From Enoplosus armatus (Eukaryota; Chordata; Actinopteri; Centrarchiformes; Enoplosidae), in assembly GCF_043641665.1 (NCBI RefSeq), contig NC_092180.1:548501-612500 (forward strand): a stretch of DNA of 64,000 bases, written 5' to 3'. A program made the translations under genes and the position numbers. Positions 1 to 13,559 of this stretch are shown here, piece after piece (the first letter of the stretch is position 1; every line of letters begins with the position of its first letter). The notes below the pieces were generated by a model that did no database searches, had not been told where the DNA came from, and worked only from the letters and a program-made list of their open reading frames with translations.

Positions 1-3000
1 TGTACAGGCTCTGAGGAGGAGCCTGAACATGTCCTGCCTCCATCAATGTGTCCTTTCTCTCCACTACACTTCTCTTATCTCTGTCTCTCCATTTAAAGAA
101 CATGGAAACCCATGGAAGGTTATTATAGGTGGCGTTTCGTCTTTGGCATCATTGGAGCTGTTGTTTACAGTCTGGATAGCAGACTGGCTGAGTCTACCTC
201 CGGCTGGCATTCAAACTGAGATAGCAACCTGTTAAAGGAATGTAAGGGTCTGCGTAGGTGTGGGCATGTGGCTACAGGTGCAGGTGAGGTGACAAGATGA
301 AATATGATGTAGGAAGTCCAATTGGAGCATCAGACACCAGTTTATTATCATTCTATCTCCTGTCTCCATGATGGTAAACAGTATGAATACACAATTAACA
401 TTACAAACTGTGTAATGTGCACCTGCACGCATTTGATTGGCCAACACAACACAGTGCATTGAGTCCTGATTATGTAGCTTATGTTGCTCAACTTTTTAGC
501 AGATGATGGTGCGTCGCTGACGCTCTGAAACATCTATCTATCTATCTATCTATCTATCTACAGTCAATGTGTTGTTGTTCATGAACATTAGAGCTGAGCT
601 ACAACATGATGCTTTTAGGAGGGAGTTGTTGTTTTTGTACAACTGAAAATGATTCAAATTAAACAGTCCTGGAAAAGAAGATTACAGTTTCATTGAACTG
701 GTTCAAGGGGGGTCACAAAGTGAGAAAAGGTGGGGAACCACTTTGTTTGAGAACTCTCAGTCCGGGTCCGCAGGGATCAATCCTCAAATCAGAGTGACAG
801 GGTTGAAGGTCATTGAAGGGGTTAACTACAATAAACCCGGTCATATGTCAAACAGGGGCCATATGTCAGGGACATCAGGGTCCAACATCATCACCATGAT
901 GGCATAACAGAACATGGGCTGAGTCAAAATCACCTGCAACCAATATCAGGACACCTTCAAGACTCAACAGAGATGAAGACGAGAACCATCGTCTTTATAT
1001 CACAAAGCCTCCAGCAGCAGGTTACGTTTTGTTCATGACCAGGTGACAGAGCAGCAGAGGTCCTCGTCCGCCGGCCCTCGTTCAGCTCTGCCTCCATTTT
1101 GGATTTCAGTTATTGTCACAAAACAAAGCTGTTGACAAAACCTGAGTGAAATCTGAAGCTATGATCACAGTAAAGAGACAGGAGATTCATCAGCAACTAG
1201 TTAGATAATTAATAAGTTCGATAATTAGTCAGTCAGTCAGTCCTAGTTGAATCCCCATCATGGCCTCGCAGTACGTTAACACTAATAAGGTGGAGCTTCA
1301 TGTGGCTCATGCTAAGCTACAGAGATAAACACAGGAAACAAAGACAACGTGTTTCTTTACCTGCCAACAGAAAATATAAGGTGAGGTCACCTGACACACA
1401 CCTGTGACATGACATTACTGACAGCTGTAACTAACCATTATTTCCATGATCGATCAATCTGCAGATTATTTTCTTCATGAATCGTTTTGTCTATAAATTG
1501 TTTTGACAAACAGTGAAAATCTCCTGTTTTATTCAACCAAACGTCCAAAACACAAACATATTCAATTTAATATCACATGTGACAAAGCTAGAAGCCGCAA
1601 ACGTTTGCTGATTCATCAGTTATCACGATTAATTAATGGACTAATGGCTGCAGCTCCACTGACAGTATAATCAACTGCACCACATCAGCCAATAAACACT
1701 ATTAACCAGGTCCCTGTCCTGGTTCTGGTTCCTGTCCTGGTTCTGGTTTCAGTCTGTGAGTATCAAACATGGTTCCCAAACATGTCTGAGCTCGGGTTCT
1801 TCAGTAACATGTCACGTTTATATGAAAGGAACACACCCAGTAACTGTGTATGTACATCACACACAGTTTCCATGGTAACAACACCACTTCCTCACTGCTA
1901 AGGTGTGAGCCGGTGACCCAACCTGCTCGGGCTCCTCTGTTCCATCTTCAACACCAAATCTAGTTTTAACCTCTGAAGTTCCAAACACAACTGCAAGTAC
2001 ACAGAGGATCGGCAGCCAGCTTCAGGGTCCAGATCCTGTTATAAGGACATAAACTCATCAAATTGAGTGGGAGATTAATACTCCAATAAAAGCAAAGCCT
2101 CCTGTCATGGCAGAGTTCCAGTAATGGATCACTGTGTAACTGCAGGGGTTGTTCTGGATGAGAGCAGGTGGATCTGAACTCTGATGCCCTGAATGTGGAT
2201 CATGTTATCGAGAGCAGGGATGGTATTTCTGAGGAATCCATTATTATTTTGGTGTTTCAATGTGCTTCAGTATTCACCATCAGTGCTTCAGTGTCCAGGA
2301 GGATCATTTCATCTGGAAGTTTACAGTTTGGGAAGTCATTAAATAGCTGCTGCTGTTTGTGAAGCTCCACTGACTCCACTGTTGATGTGTCTGGAGTCTA
2401 CAGAAAGCTGTGTTCAGTCTGCAGCATGCTTCCTCTGAATGTAAATAACACCATGTGCTCCACAACATCTATACATTTCAGTACCAGGAGACTGCTGCTC
2501 TCCGCCAGGTGATAATAACACAGAGCTGGTAACTAAAGCCACAACTACAAAACCAAAGAAAGACGAGACAATCTTAAAGTCTTAATGAGAGCAACAAACG
2601 CCACAGACCAGAAACTACTGATCGTCCATAGCAGGACTGAAACCCCACGTCTCCATCTGCGTCTCTGTGTCCAGAGCAACTACAGACAAGTCCTGACGTT
2701 TCTTTACATTTCAAAGTGTCATGTTGCTGCAGCTCTTCACTGAAGCTGTCTCCGATCGCTAGAATTGAAAATGAAGTTCTTTGAACGTTTGGAGACAGAG
2801 AAACTAAATAAAATCAATCCACAGTTGCTGTCTTGATTCTTAACATGTTTATATTTGCTATTTTAACCCGTTTCTCATTGTTTGTATTGTTATTGTGAGC
2901 TACTCTTTCATTTGCATCTGTTTTACTGAAAGATGAGCTTTGGTGTGTCTGTCCTGAACTGAACACCAGAAGGTAAATTCAAACGGTCAAGAGGTCCATT

Positions 3001-3053
3001 CAGTCTGGACTCTGCAGTGTTTCCCTCTGCTGCAGCTCCACAATACATTCACT

Positions 3054-3101
<48 letters not shown>

Positions 3102-4534
3102 ATCTCTGGACAAACGTTTGAAGAACACACCTAGGTGGAAACTCTACACCCCTGCCTACCCCCACCAAAAAACCTGGCTTCAACAAACACACAAACACAC
3201 ACACACACACACACTCTACATGTGCTACAAGCTCGAGTTGGAGACTGAGAAGCTGCAGTGTGTGTGTGTGTGTGCGTGTGTGTGGTCTTACCATGGTGTC
3301 TGCAGTGTTCAGTTAGTAGTTGTATATTCCAGTTTAAGACCATTTTCCTCTCTCTCTCTCTGTGGTGTCTCAGTGTCTCTTGTCCCTTCAGCTCTGATTC
3401 TGCTGTAACTAGTCCAATCTCTCACATGTTAAGCCCCGCCCACCAGATGTCAGTCATTCTCACTCTCTGGAGCCTCCCCCTTATCCTCACCCCTCCTCCT
3501 CCTCCTCACCTCTCTCTGTCTCCCTCTGCTGGCAGCGTTTAGTCTCACAGAAGGCCGATCCATATTTATTTTAACTACAGGTATTATTGATATACAGTGT
3601 GTATATCTATACTAACTACTGTTATTAGTGTGTATATCTATACTAACTACTTTTATTACAGCGTGTATATCTATACTAACTACTTTTATTAGTGTGTATA
3701 TCTATACTACTTTTATTACAGTGTGTATATCTATACTAACTGCTTTTATTACAGTGTGTAGATACTAACTACTTTTATTACAGTGTGTATATCTATACTA
3801 CTTTTATTAGTGTATATCTATACTAACTACTTTTATTACAATGTGTATATCTATACTAACTACTTTTATTACAGTGTGTATCCCACCGAGTATTCTAGTA
3901 GAATCGTTTAGTCACTGAAATGTCAGACAGTAGTAAACATCCATCCCAGTCTGCAGAATCAAAGGTGAATATTTCTTTCTCCTATCCGAGAAGCCTTCAT
4001 TGTTGCAGCGTTATTTAACATGTATGAGTGGAAACTTGAACCGACCTGATGGAACTAACAGACTGAGTTTGTCCTGATGGGGGCGCTGGGGGGAACCACG
4101 ATGAAGAAAAATCATCAGAGCCCATGACCAACGCACATGATGGTTTAATGATCTGGATCACAGAGCTGACTGCGCTTATTTTCAGTCACTCACATGAACT
4201 GAGCGACTCTGTTGAATCCATTATGGCACTAACAGACTCCACAGACACATGTGGACTGTGGACCAGTAACAGTTTATTGACTGGGAACAAAGACCTGGAC
4301 TGAGCTGGATTCACTCCCACAGCCTCCAGTCTGAGTCCAGTTCAGCCGACAGCCACAGCTGGAGACAAACAGCTGCTATTTCACCGCTGCTTCATCACAG
4401 CAAGTTGCGGGTCTGGGATACGGATCACGTGATGGCAACGAGCCAGTGAGACACTGAACTGGGCCGGTTTATTGTCCAGCTGACTCAGCGCCTGTTATCT
4501 GTGCTGGCTGCTCAGACTGGAAACCAGTTGATGA
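1..4534. other. Non-coding stretch, no gene seen
   Basis: No ORF here has splice-site or motif support. Contains an ATCT tetranucleotide run (532-560), several (CA)n/(GT)n runs (3056-3096, 3186-3215, 3258-3286) and a roughly 30-bp tandem repeat near 3.6-3.9 kb. Confidence 0.6.
3590..3885. repeat. Tandem repeat, about 30-bp unit
   Basis: About nine copies of a unit built on GTGTATATCTATACTAACTA followed by a TTTTATTACA-type end. Some copies lack the ACAG or CTAA piece, so unit length varies from about 22 to 36 bp. Confidence 0.8.
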
Positions 4535-4537
4535 GAC

Positions 4538-5480
4538 ATCAGAATCAGAATCAGAATCAGAAATACTTTACTGATCCCCGGGGGGAAATTGTACAATACC
4601 GGTGCTCCCATTCAAGAGTAGAAAGTAGCATAATTTAGAACTAAAAGTATGTACAAAATATAAAAATAAGAAATAGAAAATATACACATTTACAGTATTT
4701 AAGTGAAAAATAGAGTAAAAAAATATATACAATAACAATGTATGTGTATACATATATATGTATGTATTGCACTGTCATGTATGACTATATATGTATTGCA
4801 CTGAAACATTTAAGAATAAATAGTGAGGTAGTATATGAACAGGTGAAGTAGGTCCAGATTTCCAGTCTCTTCCTGACTGTCTGACACTCAGAGGGAGGAG
4901 TTGAACAGTTTGATGGCCACAGGCAGGAATGATTTCCTGTGTCGCTCTGTTGTACATTTGGGAGGAATGAGTCTCCCACTGAAGCTGCTCTTGTGTCCGA
5001 CCAGTACGTCATGGAGAGGACGTGAGACATTGTCCAAGATGCCCCGCAGCTTAGACAGCATCCTCCTCTCTGACACCACCGTCAGAGAGTCCAGCTCCAC
5101 CCCCACAACGTCACTGGCCTTGCGGATCAGTTTGTTTAGTCTGTTGGAGTCCGCCACCCTCAGCCAGCTGCCCCAGCATGCAACAGCATAGAGGATAGCA
5201 CTGGCCACCACAGACTCATAAAACATCCTCAGCATTGTCCGGCAGATGTTGAAGGACCTCAGCCACCTCAGAAAATAGAGACGGCTCTGGCCCTCTGGCA
5301 TTAGTGTTCTTTACCCAGTCCAGTTTATTGTCTATGTGGACTCCCAGGTACTTGTAATCTTCTACAATGTCCACACTGACCCCCTGGATGGAAACAGGGG
5401 TCATCGGCGCCTTGGTCCTCCTCAGATCAACAGTCAGTTCCTTTGTCTTTGTCACGTTGAGCTGCAGGTGGTTCTGCTAC
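4538..5480 (-). mobile_element. L2-like LINE, 5'-truncated and frameshifted 3' end
   Basis: Minus-strand frames encode the end of a reverse transcriptase: NHLQLNVTKTKELTVDLRR, EDYKYLGVHIDNKLDW, then after a frameshift near 5300 GQSRLYFLRWLRSFNICRTM, ESVVASAILYAVACWGSW and a HRKSFLPVAIKLFNSS end. The element ends in the TTTCTGATTCTGATTCTGAT tail common in teleost L2-type LINEs (4538-4565). The 5' part is missing and the frame is broken, so it is dead. The subfamily was not determined. Confidence 0.85.
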
Positions 5481-6209
5481 TGAGTGTTTCAGGTTCACGT
5501 CCACAACAGTAAGAAGTTTTGATCAGTTGATTCTGACAACTAATCTATATTTTTAATTACACCTTCAGTGACAGTCATGTTGTTTAAAAAACATACTGCA
5601 GGAGGTTTTGATCAGCTGGTTTTATCTTTGGTCCTGTCAGGAGTTATTTTGGGATTAACAAAGCTTTGAATATCCTGATGTGTAGCTGTCGCCTTCTCTC
5701 ATGGCTCACCGTGTCATCTGTATTGTTTAACATGAAGAGGTCTTTGGGAGCTAATCTTTTATTTAACATGTTTTTAGAGGTCACTCAGTCAACAGTGCTG
5801 TTAGATTCTTTTCTCTGTGTTTTATATGTTGTGCTTTTGGTTTTGAATTCTTTCTTGTAAAAGACAAAGTCAGTGAATTCAGGAACAGAGCAGCAGTTTA
5901 AAGCTGTAACAGTGTAAAATCTAGCTTTTACTTCTGTTTCAGTGTACAGGAGGAGTGTGGCTTTGAACTCAAGGAGCATCCTTTCTAAAGCTGTGCTTTA
6001 CATAAGAAAATAAGTCTTCTGCACACTTTCAGTAACTTTGTAAAACTAATAACTGTCATGTTCCAGATGTCCAATTAAATTGGACCAATCACAAACCGAG
6101 AGGTCGTCCAGCAGCACCACTGAAACCAAACATATATACACACATACATATATCATATATATATACATACATACACACACACACATATATATATATATAC
6201 ACACATATA

Positions 6210-6749
6210 CAGTGCTTAACAAATTTATTAGACCACCTGTCATAAAAATGAGAAAACACGAATATTTTAGAAATCTGTCAAAAACTTTTCAAACTAAAAA
6301 ATGTATTGTTATTTATTAGGCAAATAACAAACTGGAACAACTAAATAGTCCTCATTCACATATATTAACCAAAAATGCTAATATTCTGTATGACCTCCTT
6401 TGGCCCTGATAACAGCTTGCATTCTTGCAACCACTAAAACAAATTTTTCTCTTCAGGAATTCAAGTAAATAACTGTAATTTGGCATCTCAATCAAAAAAT
6501 AATAATGTGCTTTACTATTTTTTCTGCTTTTTTGTAAAACAGTAAATTTGAGAATTCATGGATAACAACAATAATTATATTTTAGCATTAAAGATATCAT
6601 TTTGATTAAAGAGCTTGGCTTGCACATACTGGTGGATTAACCATTACAGAAACATAAAATATTTTGGTAATCAGCAATACTGTTAATTTAGGGCAGCGGT
6701 GGCAAACACCTTACACTGGGTGGTGGTCTAATAAATTTGTTAAGCACTG
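6210..6749. mobile_element. Tc1/mariner-like MITE
   Basis: Terminal inverted repeats CAGTGCTTAACAAATTTATT (left) and AATAAATTTGTTAAGCACTG (right) match over about 28 bp through GGTGGTC/GACCACC. A TA precedes the left end. The interior retains Tc1-like wording (TATGACCTCCTTTGGCCCTG) but no transposase frame. Flanked on both sides by AT/AC microsatellite. Confidence 0.8.
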
Positions 6750-6751
6750 TG

Positions 6752-6789
<38 letters not shown>

Positions 6790-9546
6790 AACAGACATTA
6801 ATATATCTGCAACAATACAGCTAGGCTTTAGAAAGCAGAGTAAACTCCCCACAGAGGACCAGCCTTGGAGCCTACCACCCCTCAATGTTTTAATGTTGAA
6901 AGTTATTTTACCAATTTGGCCAAAAAGACATCAAGAGAGAAGAGTCAGTGCAGTAATTTCATTCTCTCATTTCCTGAGAGGAACCAGTAACCCTGTAAAC
7001 CCAGTGTCTACTGTCCCCGAGTACTGGTCTCTGTGTGTCCTGTAACTTTGTCTATACAGAGAGTGACCATCAGCCTCAGAGTGGACAGCAGAGATCAGAA
7101 AACATCACGTTACGTTCCAGTTATCTACTCATCCACGAAGATTCAACTGAGACCAGCGGGACGTTCAGCAGAGGCCAGCAGTCAGGGGTCAGAGGTCACA
7201 GCACCCTTATTGGAGATGACAGAGAGGCTCATGTTGGGTCTGAGGTTCGGACTGAACCTGTCTGGAGGAAACAGACTCTCATTGATCTGCTGTTGGCGCT
7301 GCACACTGAACACTGATCACCTCCACTGGCTTTAGGTCAGTTTGATCCTTCACACCGGGATGATACATTAATCACATCAGCCGCAGACGCTCCTAAAGCC
7401 GAGACGACCTATGACCTTTGTTGCTGACTGAAACAGTCTGTTCCTCTGAGGAGGTCAAAGGTAAATAATATCAGAGACAGATCTAATCAAAGTGAAAGCT
7501 CAGGGTTCACTGACTGCAACAATATGTAGAGATACAACAAAAACACAAAAGCCATCGTGGAGCAGCATCAACTGAATCTCATTTGAAGTGTTTCACCATC
7601 AGAAATAAACCTCAGTCCGGCTGAACAGGCAGGATCCAGATCAGGACAGTTGTTTTTATTGGCAGTTCATCTGTTAATCATTTACTATATGTCAGAAAAC
7701 AGTGAAGAATGTCCATCATAATTTCCTAATGCTCAATTAAATCACCCTAAAAACTCAAATTTTTTGCCATCAAATAAGACGAAGAAAAGGAGCAACTTGT
7801 CACAACTGAAAGGACGGAGATCACTGGAAGCAAACAGTCGCAGATTCTTTCTTTTAATTGACCAGTGGTTCATTGTTTCCGAACATGAAGTGAATTTCTG
7901 GCTCCTTTTGACTCTTGCAGTGGTTTTGCAGCCTCGGCTGTGTAACAGTTGCCGCTGTGACTGGATGAATGTCGCAGAACTACATTGTGTGCTGTACTGA
8001 ACCATAAACTGGCTGTATCGTTACACCCACACTCAATACATACACATCATCATGGAAAGTATGAATGAACTAGGAAGCCTCCTGATAACAGCATAGAAAT
8101 ATGGTGAGACAGATAACATCACTTAATTATTGTGAAAAGGAAATAGGTCCAGGACATGTTTAGCCTAGCTTAGCACAAAGACTGGATCTGAGAGCTCCAT
8201 CAGAAGACCACCTTCCAACAGCTCCAGCCTTCATTAAGACTGGGTATGTACTGAGCCCCAATCACTGTCCACAACATTTAACAGAAGCTTCGTATGTGTG
8301 CTGCCAAGTCTGAAGAACAGCTTCTGCTTTGAAGCCGTCGAGATGAGAACCGCGAGTCTGGTTCCATTCAGGGGATAATAGGAACCACATTCAGAACCAA
8401 AGGAGAACAAGCTGCGAGTCACGTTAGCTTCCCTCTGATTGGTTCCATAAAACACGGAGCTTCTGGTAAACAACCACGCATATTGTCTGAAGACACAGAC
8501 ACAGTGCATTATGGGTACACAGAGGAGGACAAGAGACGCTCTGAGGCTTCAGAGGAGGAAATGAAAGAGAGAAAGGGACTGCAGTTAATATCCTGTTAGT
8601 GTGAGCAGGTAACACACACATCAGTGACCATCACATTCTCAACACAGGAACTGTTGGACCAGATTTCTGGTTTGGCAGAAACACACTCCATCACTCTCAC
8701 AGCGACCTCAGCATGCGGACAGGACCTCACGAAAGAAGAAGTCACCCGACCGTCCAGGTGTAAATGTATGTAATGTGATTATAATCCAGTGTCTCACTGG
8801 AAGTGGTGAGCGCGAACAATAAACACACAGAGAGCCAGAGTTCTTTCATCCATTGTGGCCTGACATTGTTGACATTATTTCTAAAGTCAGTACCTCGATC
8901 CAGATCCTTTACTTATCATCCTGGCCTCATCTGAGCCAGCAGTGACCCTCACGACAGCTCAGAAACTCTCTCTTTCCTATTGCCTCATCACAGCAAATAT
9001 TAATAATCACGTCATTGAAAGAAAACTACTAATCCATTCAAATGTGACTGGATATCCTACATTTAGAGAAGGAATCAATATGTTTTAATTCTTTGATAGA
9101 AAGTATTACATCTTTGTAACATCATCACGGTGTCATACAGATGGCAGGTGTACAGGGAGGGAACACATCGGCTCTGCTGTCTCGTCTCTTATTGTTCCTG
9201 TTGGAAGCGTCACTCACAAAACTGGAATACCTGACAGACATTTTAATATGGATCGATCAGACACGGCTCTCAGTCAGCTGAGATTCACTACAGAGGACCG
9301 AACAGTCAACTGAACAGGTGACTTCAATAACCAATGAGGACTTACACCTGGTTGACCCAGGTCAGCGCTGTGAGGCTCACACAATGAAACCAGGACACAG
9401 GGTCCAGAGGCTGCACCCTCAGATCCATCACCTCAGCACATCTGAAGACACACACACAGGCAGGCAGGCAGGCACACACCTGCAGCAGCTATGCAGCCTC
9501 TGGCTGATTAGTCTGCTCACATATTTTAAACGTCTCAGTAAGAATG

Positions 9547-9613
<67 letters not shown>

Positions 9614-10669
9614 CTTCAGCTAGCTACCTGTTGGTTAGCGGAGCAGCTAAGTCAGATCTGTGTTCCTTCTCTCGGTAGATCTATGGATCAGTTCTGGACT
9701 CAGGTCCGGAAAACATGTTGCTGAAAGAACCGACAGACTGGTGAAACCTGCAAAGGCCTAAACATGCACGGAGGACTTGACACTGGTTCACTTGTGACGA
9801 AGCCCCTTGAGGCAAACTGTGATTTGAGATATTGGGCTATTTAAATAGAGCTGACTTCCATCATTTTCAACACTTACTAGAAAACATGTTTATATTAGGG
9901 GGGTTAGAAAGTGTGAGTTTAATGTTCCCAAACATTTCCAAATAATAAAAACTAAAACTTAAAAACTCCATGAGAGCTGCCCTGCCATGGAGGACAGGGA
10001 GGACAGGGGTGTAACCTGCCCCCTTCTTGGCTCCAACACTGTGACTGTGGAGCCAGCTTCTCCCCTACAGGCCTCAGACTGTGCAGACAGCAACTGTCTG
10101 GCTCTCTACTCTGAACAGTTAACACCTTCAGCACAAACACACACATCAACATTTCAACCACAGAACAGCCACTGGATCAGGTTCACATCACACCTAACAA
10201 ACAGTCTTTATTGTTTTTATTATTATCTTACCTTAAATCTGAATCAGATTTATTCCCCAGACCAGACAGACTTGAGCCCTTCATCCTCTCCACACGGAGT
10301 AACTGCTGCATGTAAAAGCTCTCATCGGTCCTTCTACCATCTCAGTCTGGGACCAGAATTTAACTGTCCCTCTGAGTCCACATTCTGTCCAGTAAAACTG
10401 TAAACTGGTTTGTTTCTGCTACAGTTCAGAAAACCACCAGACTGCAACACAAGTGTGAACCCAGCTGTAACACATGCTCCCACGCTTCCTGTGAGGTGAT
10501 CATTCACCAAGGTCCTCTTAAGCACATTTACCTGTCCAGAATACACCTGAAAAATCCCCTGACATTCCAGGAATTCCAGGACCAGTGAAGCATGTTCAAA
10601 GAAGAAGAAGAAGAAGAAGAAGGAGGAGGTTGAGGCTGAGGCTGCCGGCTGAACAAGCAAGGCACTTAC
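6750..10669. other. Non-coding stretch, no gene seen
   Basis: ORFs at 7033-7335 and 8234-8509 lack splice sites, domain similarity or a convincing context. Contains a (GT)n run of about 31 units at 9549-9611. Confidence 0.55.
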
Positions 10670-10725
10670 CCTCTGTGGCTGGAGTACGACTCCCACTCTG
10701 CTCCACTCAGCACAAGCAATCCAAA
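10670..10725 (-). other. Orphan candidate exon (minus strand)
   Basis: The 56 nt lie between a pyrimidine-rich acceptor TGGTGTTTCAG and donor AGAGG|GTAAGT. The phase allows continuation from the 13490-13559 frame as VWIACAEWSRVGVVLQPQR. Weak evidence; possibly a 5' exon of a gene to the left of the window. Confidence 0.25.
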
Positions 10726-10933
10726 CTGAAACACCAACAATGACAACAAAGACCGGGACGGACTGAGCACGACGGAAAACACTCCAAATCTCTGGACAGA
10801 GACTGCAGAGACAGTAGAGCTCTTCAGCAGTCAGAAAAACCAGCATGTGTTCACAGAGAAGCTGCTAAACAAAATACCAGCCTGCAGGCTCAGAGAGCTC
10901 CACCCCCAGCTCTCTCTCTACCAGCTGGTCACA

Positions 10934-10945
10934 CACACAGAGAGA

Positions 10946-10999
<54 letters not shown>

Positions 11000-11024
11000 C
11001 AGAGAGACAGAGAGACAGAGAGAC

Positions 11025-11055
<31 letters not shown>

Positions 11056-11056
11056 T
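10934..11056. repeat. GA/GACA purine microsatellite
   Basis: About 120 nt of (GA)n with interspersed GACA units on the plus strand, and a nearly pure purine strand. Confidence 0.9.
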
Positions 11057-11222
11057 GGCAGGAGTTTCCAGGACAGTCTTTGGACAGCCAATCAAATCTT
11101 GAAATAGTTCAGAGGAGTCCTCCAGCTGCTGTGAGGGCTATACAATAGAGTCCTGATTTAGAGCTGCTACTTAAAGCTGCACTAATAACTAATCAATCAA
11201 CAATGGGTCAAACGAGTGATGT

Positions 11223-11681
11223 TTAAAGAGGAGGTATTCTGCTCATGTCCAGCTCCATATATGTATTCTGGGACTCCACTAGAGCAGCTTTGCATGATTC
11301 ACAGATCAGATAAGTCCTGATTCATCTTACTGTGGCCCTTCATGCGGCCCCTCAGTTCACCCTCTGTCTGACACAAGCTGTCAGAGCTCCTGAGTGTTTC
11401 TGGGGACTGGGCCTCACTGATTACTGTACAAAAACACACAACTTTATTCAATGATTTTGGTGAAACTCCATGAAAAATGTTTTTCTTCTTCTTCATGGAA
11501 GACACGACAAGCGAAGGGAGCGTTCAGTGCAGTCTGAAGACTGAGCTTTCGGCTCACAGGGATTACTTTTACATATGTTTTCCTCATTATTTGGCAACTT
11601 TGGTAACGTTTAATAGGAATATCCAACATTGTAACTCTATGCATATGACAGAAAATAAGCATAATAATAGGTCCTCTTTAA
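11223..11681. mobile_element. TTAA-flanked non-autonomous DNA transposon (piggyBac/Kolobok-like MITE)
   Basis: The element is bounded by TTAA on both sides. The left end AGAGGAGGTATTCTGCTCAT and the reverse complement of the right end AGAGGACCTATTATTATGCT are similar inverted repeats. The interior contains the CACCCTCTGTCTGA wording common in a teleost repeat family. No transposase frame. A related partial copy may start near 12295. Confidence 0.65.
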
Positions 11682-12972
11682 GTGTCTCTGGTGGTGATTC
11701 ACCCACAAGGATCTCTGCAGCTCTAGTTTTGGTACTGCAGCACATTTCCTGTCAGGTTCAGTCTCAGTTTTCAAAGTAAAAGCTGTAAGAAGCCACTGAA
11801 CACGAGTTGCTCAGCAGCAGACAGCAGACAGACTCAGAGACCAGCTGCTGAACACAGTGCAGCATTTAGCAGCTAAAGAGACAGAAAGAGAATACTGGAC
11901 TTCATCCATCAGGAGACACAAACCCGACTCCACATGGAGCATCATGTTGCTCTGTAACTGCTGGATGTGGATATATAATGTATATATATAATAATGTTTG
12001 ATCACAAGTTAGAAACAGCTGCTTTATAAGGAGATAATATGTCAGATGTTGATTACAACTTGTTCTGCTGCCACCAAGTGGTAAATAAATAAATAGATAT
12101 TAATACAGACTGCTTTAAGATTTTTATCATTAATTAATCTATTGTTCTTTTTTCATTAAGCAATTCCACATTCGGTCAATAAAATATGCATATTTTAAGG
12201 AATGCACCAATCCATTTTTTTTGGCCCCGATCCAAATCCGTCCATTAATATCGATTATCTGCGGATAATGAGTCTGACCTGATACTAATATTTAAAAGGG
12301 ACCCATTATACTTATTCCTTATTATGTTACAGTGTTGGATATTCATAGTAAACGTTGTCAAAAGTTTTAAATCATGAGGTACAGTAATCCCTGTGAGCAG
12401 AAAGCTCGGGCTTCAGACTGCTCTGAACATGTTTCCAACGGTTTGTTTTTTTACTTCTGTGGCGAAGCAGACGGACGCCTCGTCCACCCGCTCAGTCTGT
12501 CTGTTATTCAGGTTTTTGCAGGTTGTTCAGTTTGTCTCGCAGAAAGTTTTCAGTTGTGAGGGAAAGTCAGTTAGAAAGTTAGTTTCTTGATGGACAGATG
12601 ACTTTGCTTGTTGCTAAAGTAATCGGTAACTACTGCTAACTGCTGTGAAGCTAGCTGTCCTCTGAGCTAGCTGACTCTAACCACGTGACTCTCAGAGCCT
12701 GGGCCTGTAAACCTCCTCCTCCCTGCATGCATGCTGCATACACACTGATAAATGTATCGCCATGATATCAGTATCATTAACCCACAGAAACAAACAGGTA
12801 AGTTGCTACTGTGGCTTATTGTTGTATCTGCTAATACTAAGTGGCAGATGGTCCCCCTCACATCAGTGACCTTTGACCTTAGAGGGTCTTTAGTGGTCAC
12901 AGAGGGACTCGGAGGGGTCTCTGGGGGGAAGAAGGTGGGGCAGAATAAATGAATAATAAGCAGCATCGCATT

Positions 12973-12974
<2 letters not shown>

Positions 12975-13045
<71 letters not shown>
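12975..13045. repeat. (GT)n microsatellite
   Basis: About 35 uninterrupted GT units on the plus strand. Confidence 0.95.
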
Positions 13046-13047
<2 letters not shown>

Positions 13048-13489
13048 ATGCAGGACACAGCTGTCTCTATCACACTCAGTTAGAGCTGAGAGCTTCACAG
13101 AGATGCATCAGCTCATATATAAACTCATGACTGTCCTGTGTCAGTGTCTCCAGCAGGTTGCTGCTCTGTCAGTGTCACTCTGTTCAGCCACAGTTCTGCT
13201 GGGCACTACAGCCAATACCCAGAGACCTGATCCCATACACTAAGTAAGCAGTAACGGGCAGACCTTGTTTGTTTATTAACTTAAATATCACAAAATAACT
13301 TTACATGATCAAATAAAAACATTATGTCCAGACCACACCATAGACAACACGTCATAAATACATTAAATTCAACAGCAACTTTAAGTATTTCTCCATGGGT
13401 TTATTAGATATGTTGTTTTTTAGTGTAACACTGCATATACGTCAGTATTGAGCTCCCGGATTTAATCTACCTGTACTTGTGACTCTTAC

Positions 13490-13559
13490 CTTTACATGCA
13501 GATTGTCCTCCAGGTTGGACGCTTGCAGTCTGCTTCTGATTACGTGGCATTAAACTGAG
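13490..13559 (-). other. Orphan candidate exon (minus strand)
   Basis: Acceptor TTGTTTGCAG and donor AAAG|GTAAGA bound 70 nt. The single open frame is LSLMPRNQKQTASVQPGGQS ACK and holds an ATG. Joining it to the 17418-17511 exon in that exon's open frame would create a stop, so the two cannot both be coding in series. The family is unknown. Confidence 0.3.

Noticed and set aside
7033..7335. Two overlapping 93-100 codon plus-strand ORFs
   Set aside because: No recognisable motif, no splice context, overlapping in two frames. Likely chance.
10334..10846. 170-codon minus ORF
   Set aside because: Poly-Phe/Ser tract from an AGA repeat and no homology recognised. Only a small exon-like part (10670-10725) has splice sites.
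12190..12300. Possible start of another DNA transposon (GGAATGCACCAATCC...)
   Set aside because: No matching opposite terminus or target duplication could be found.
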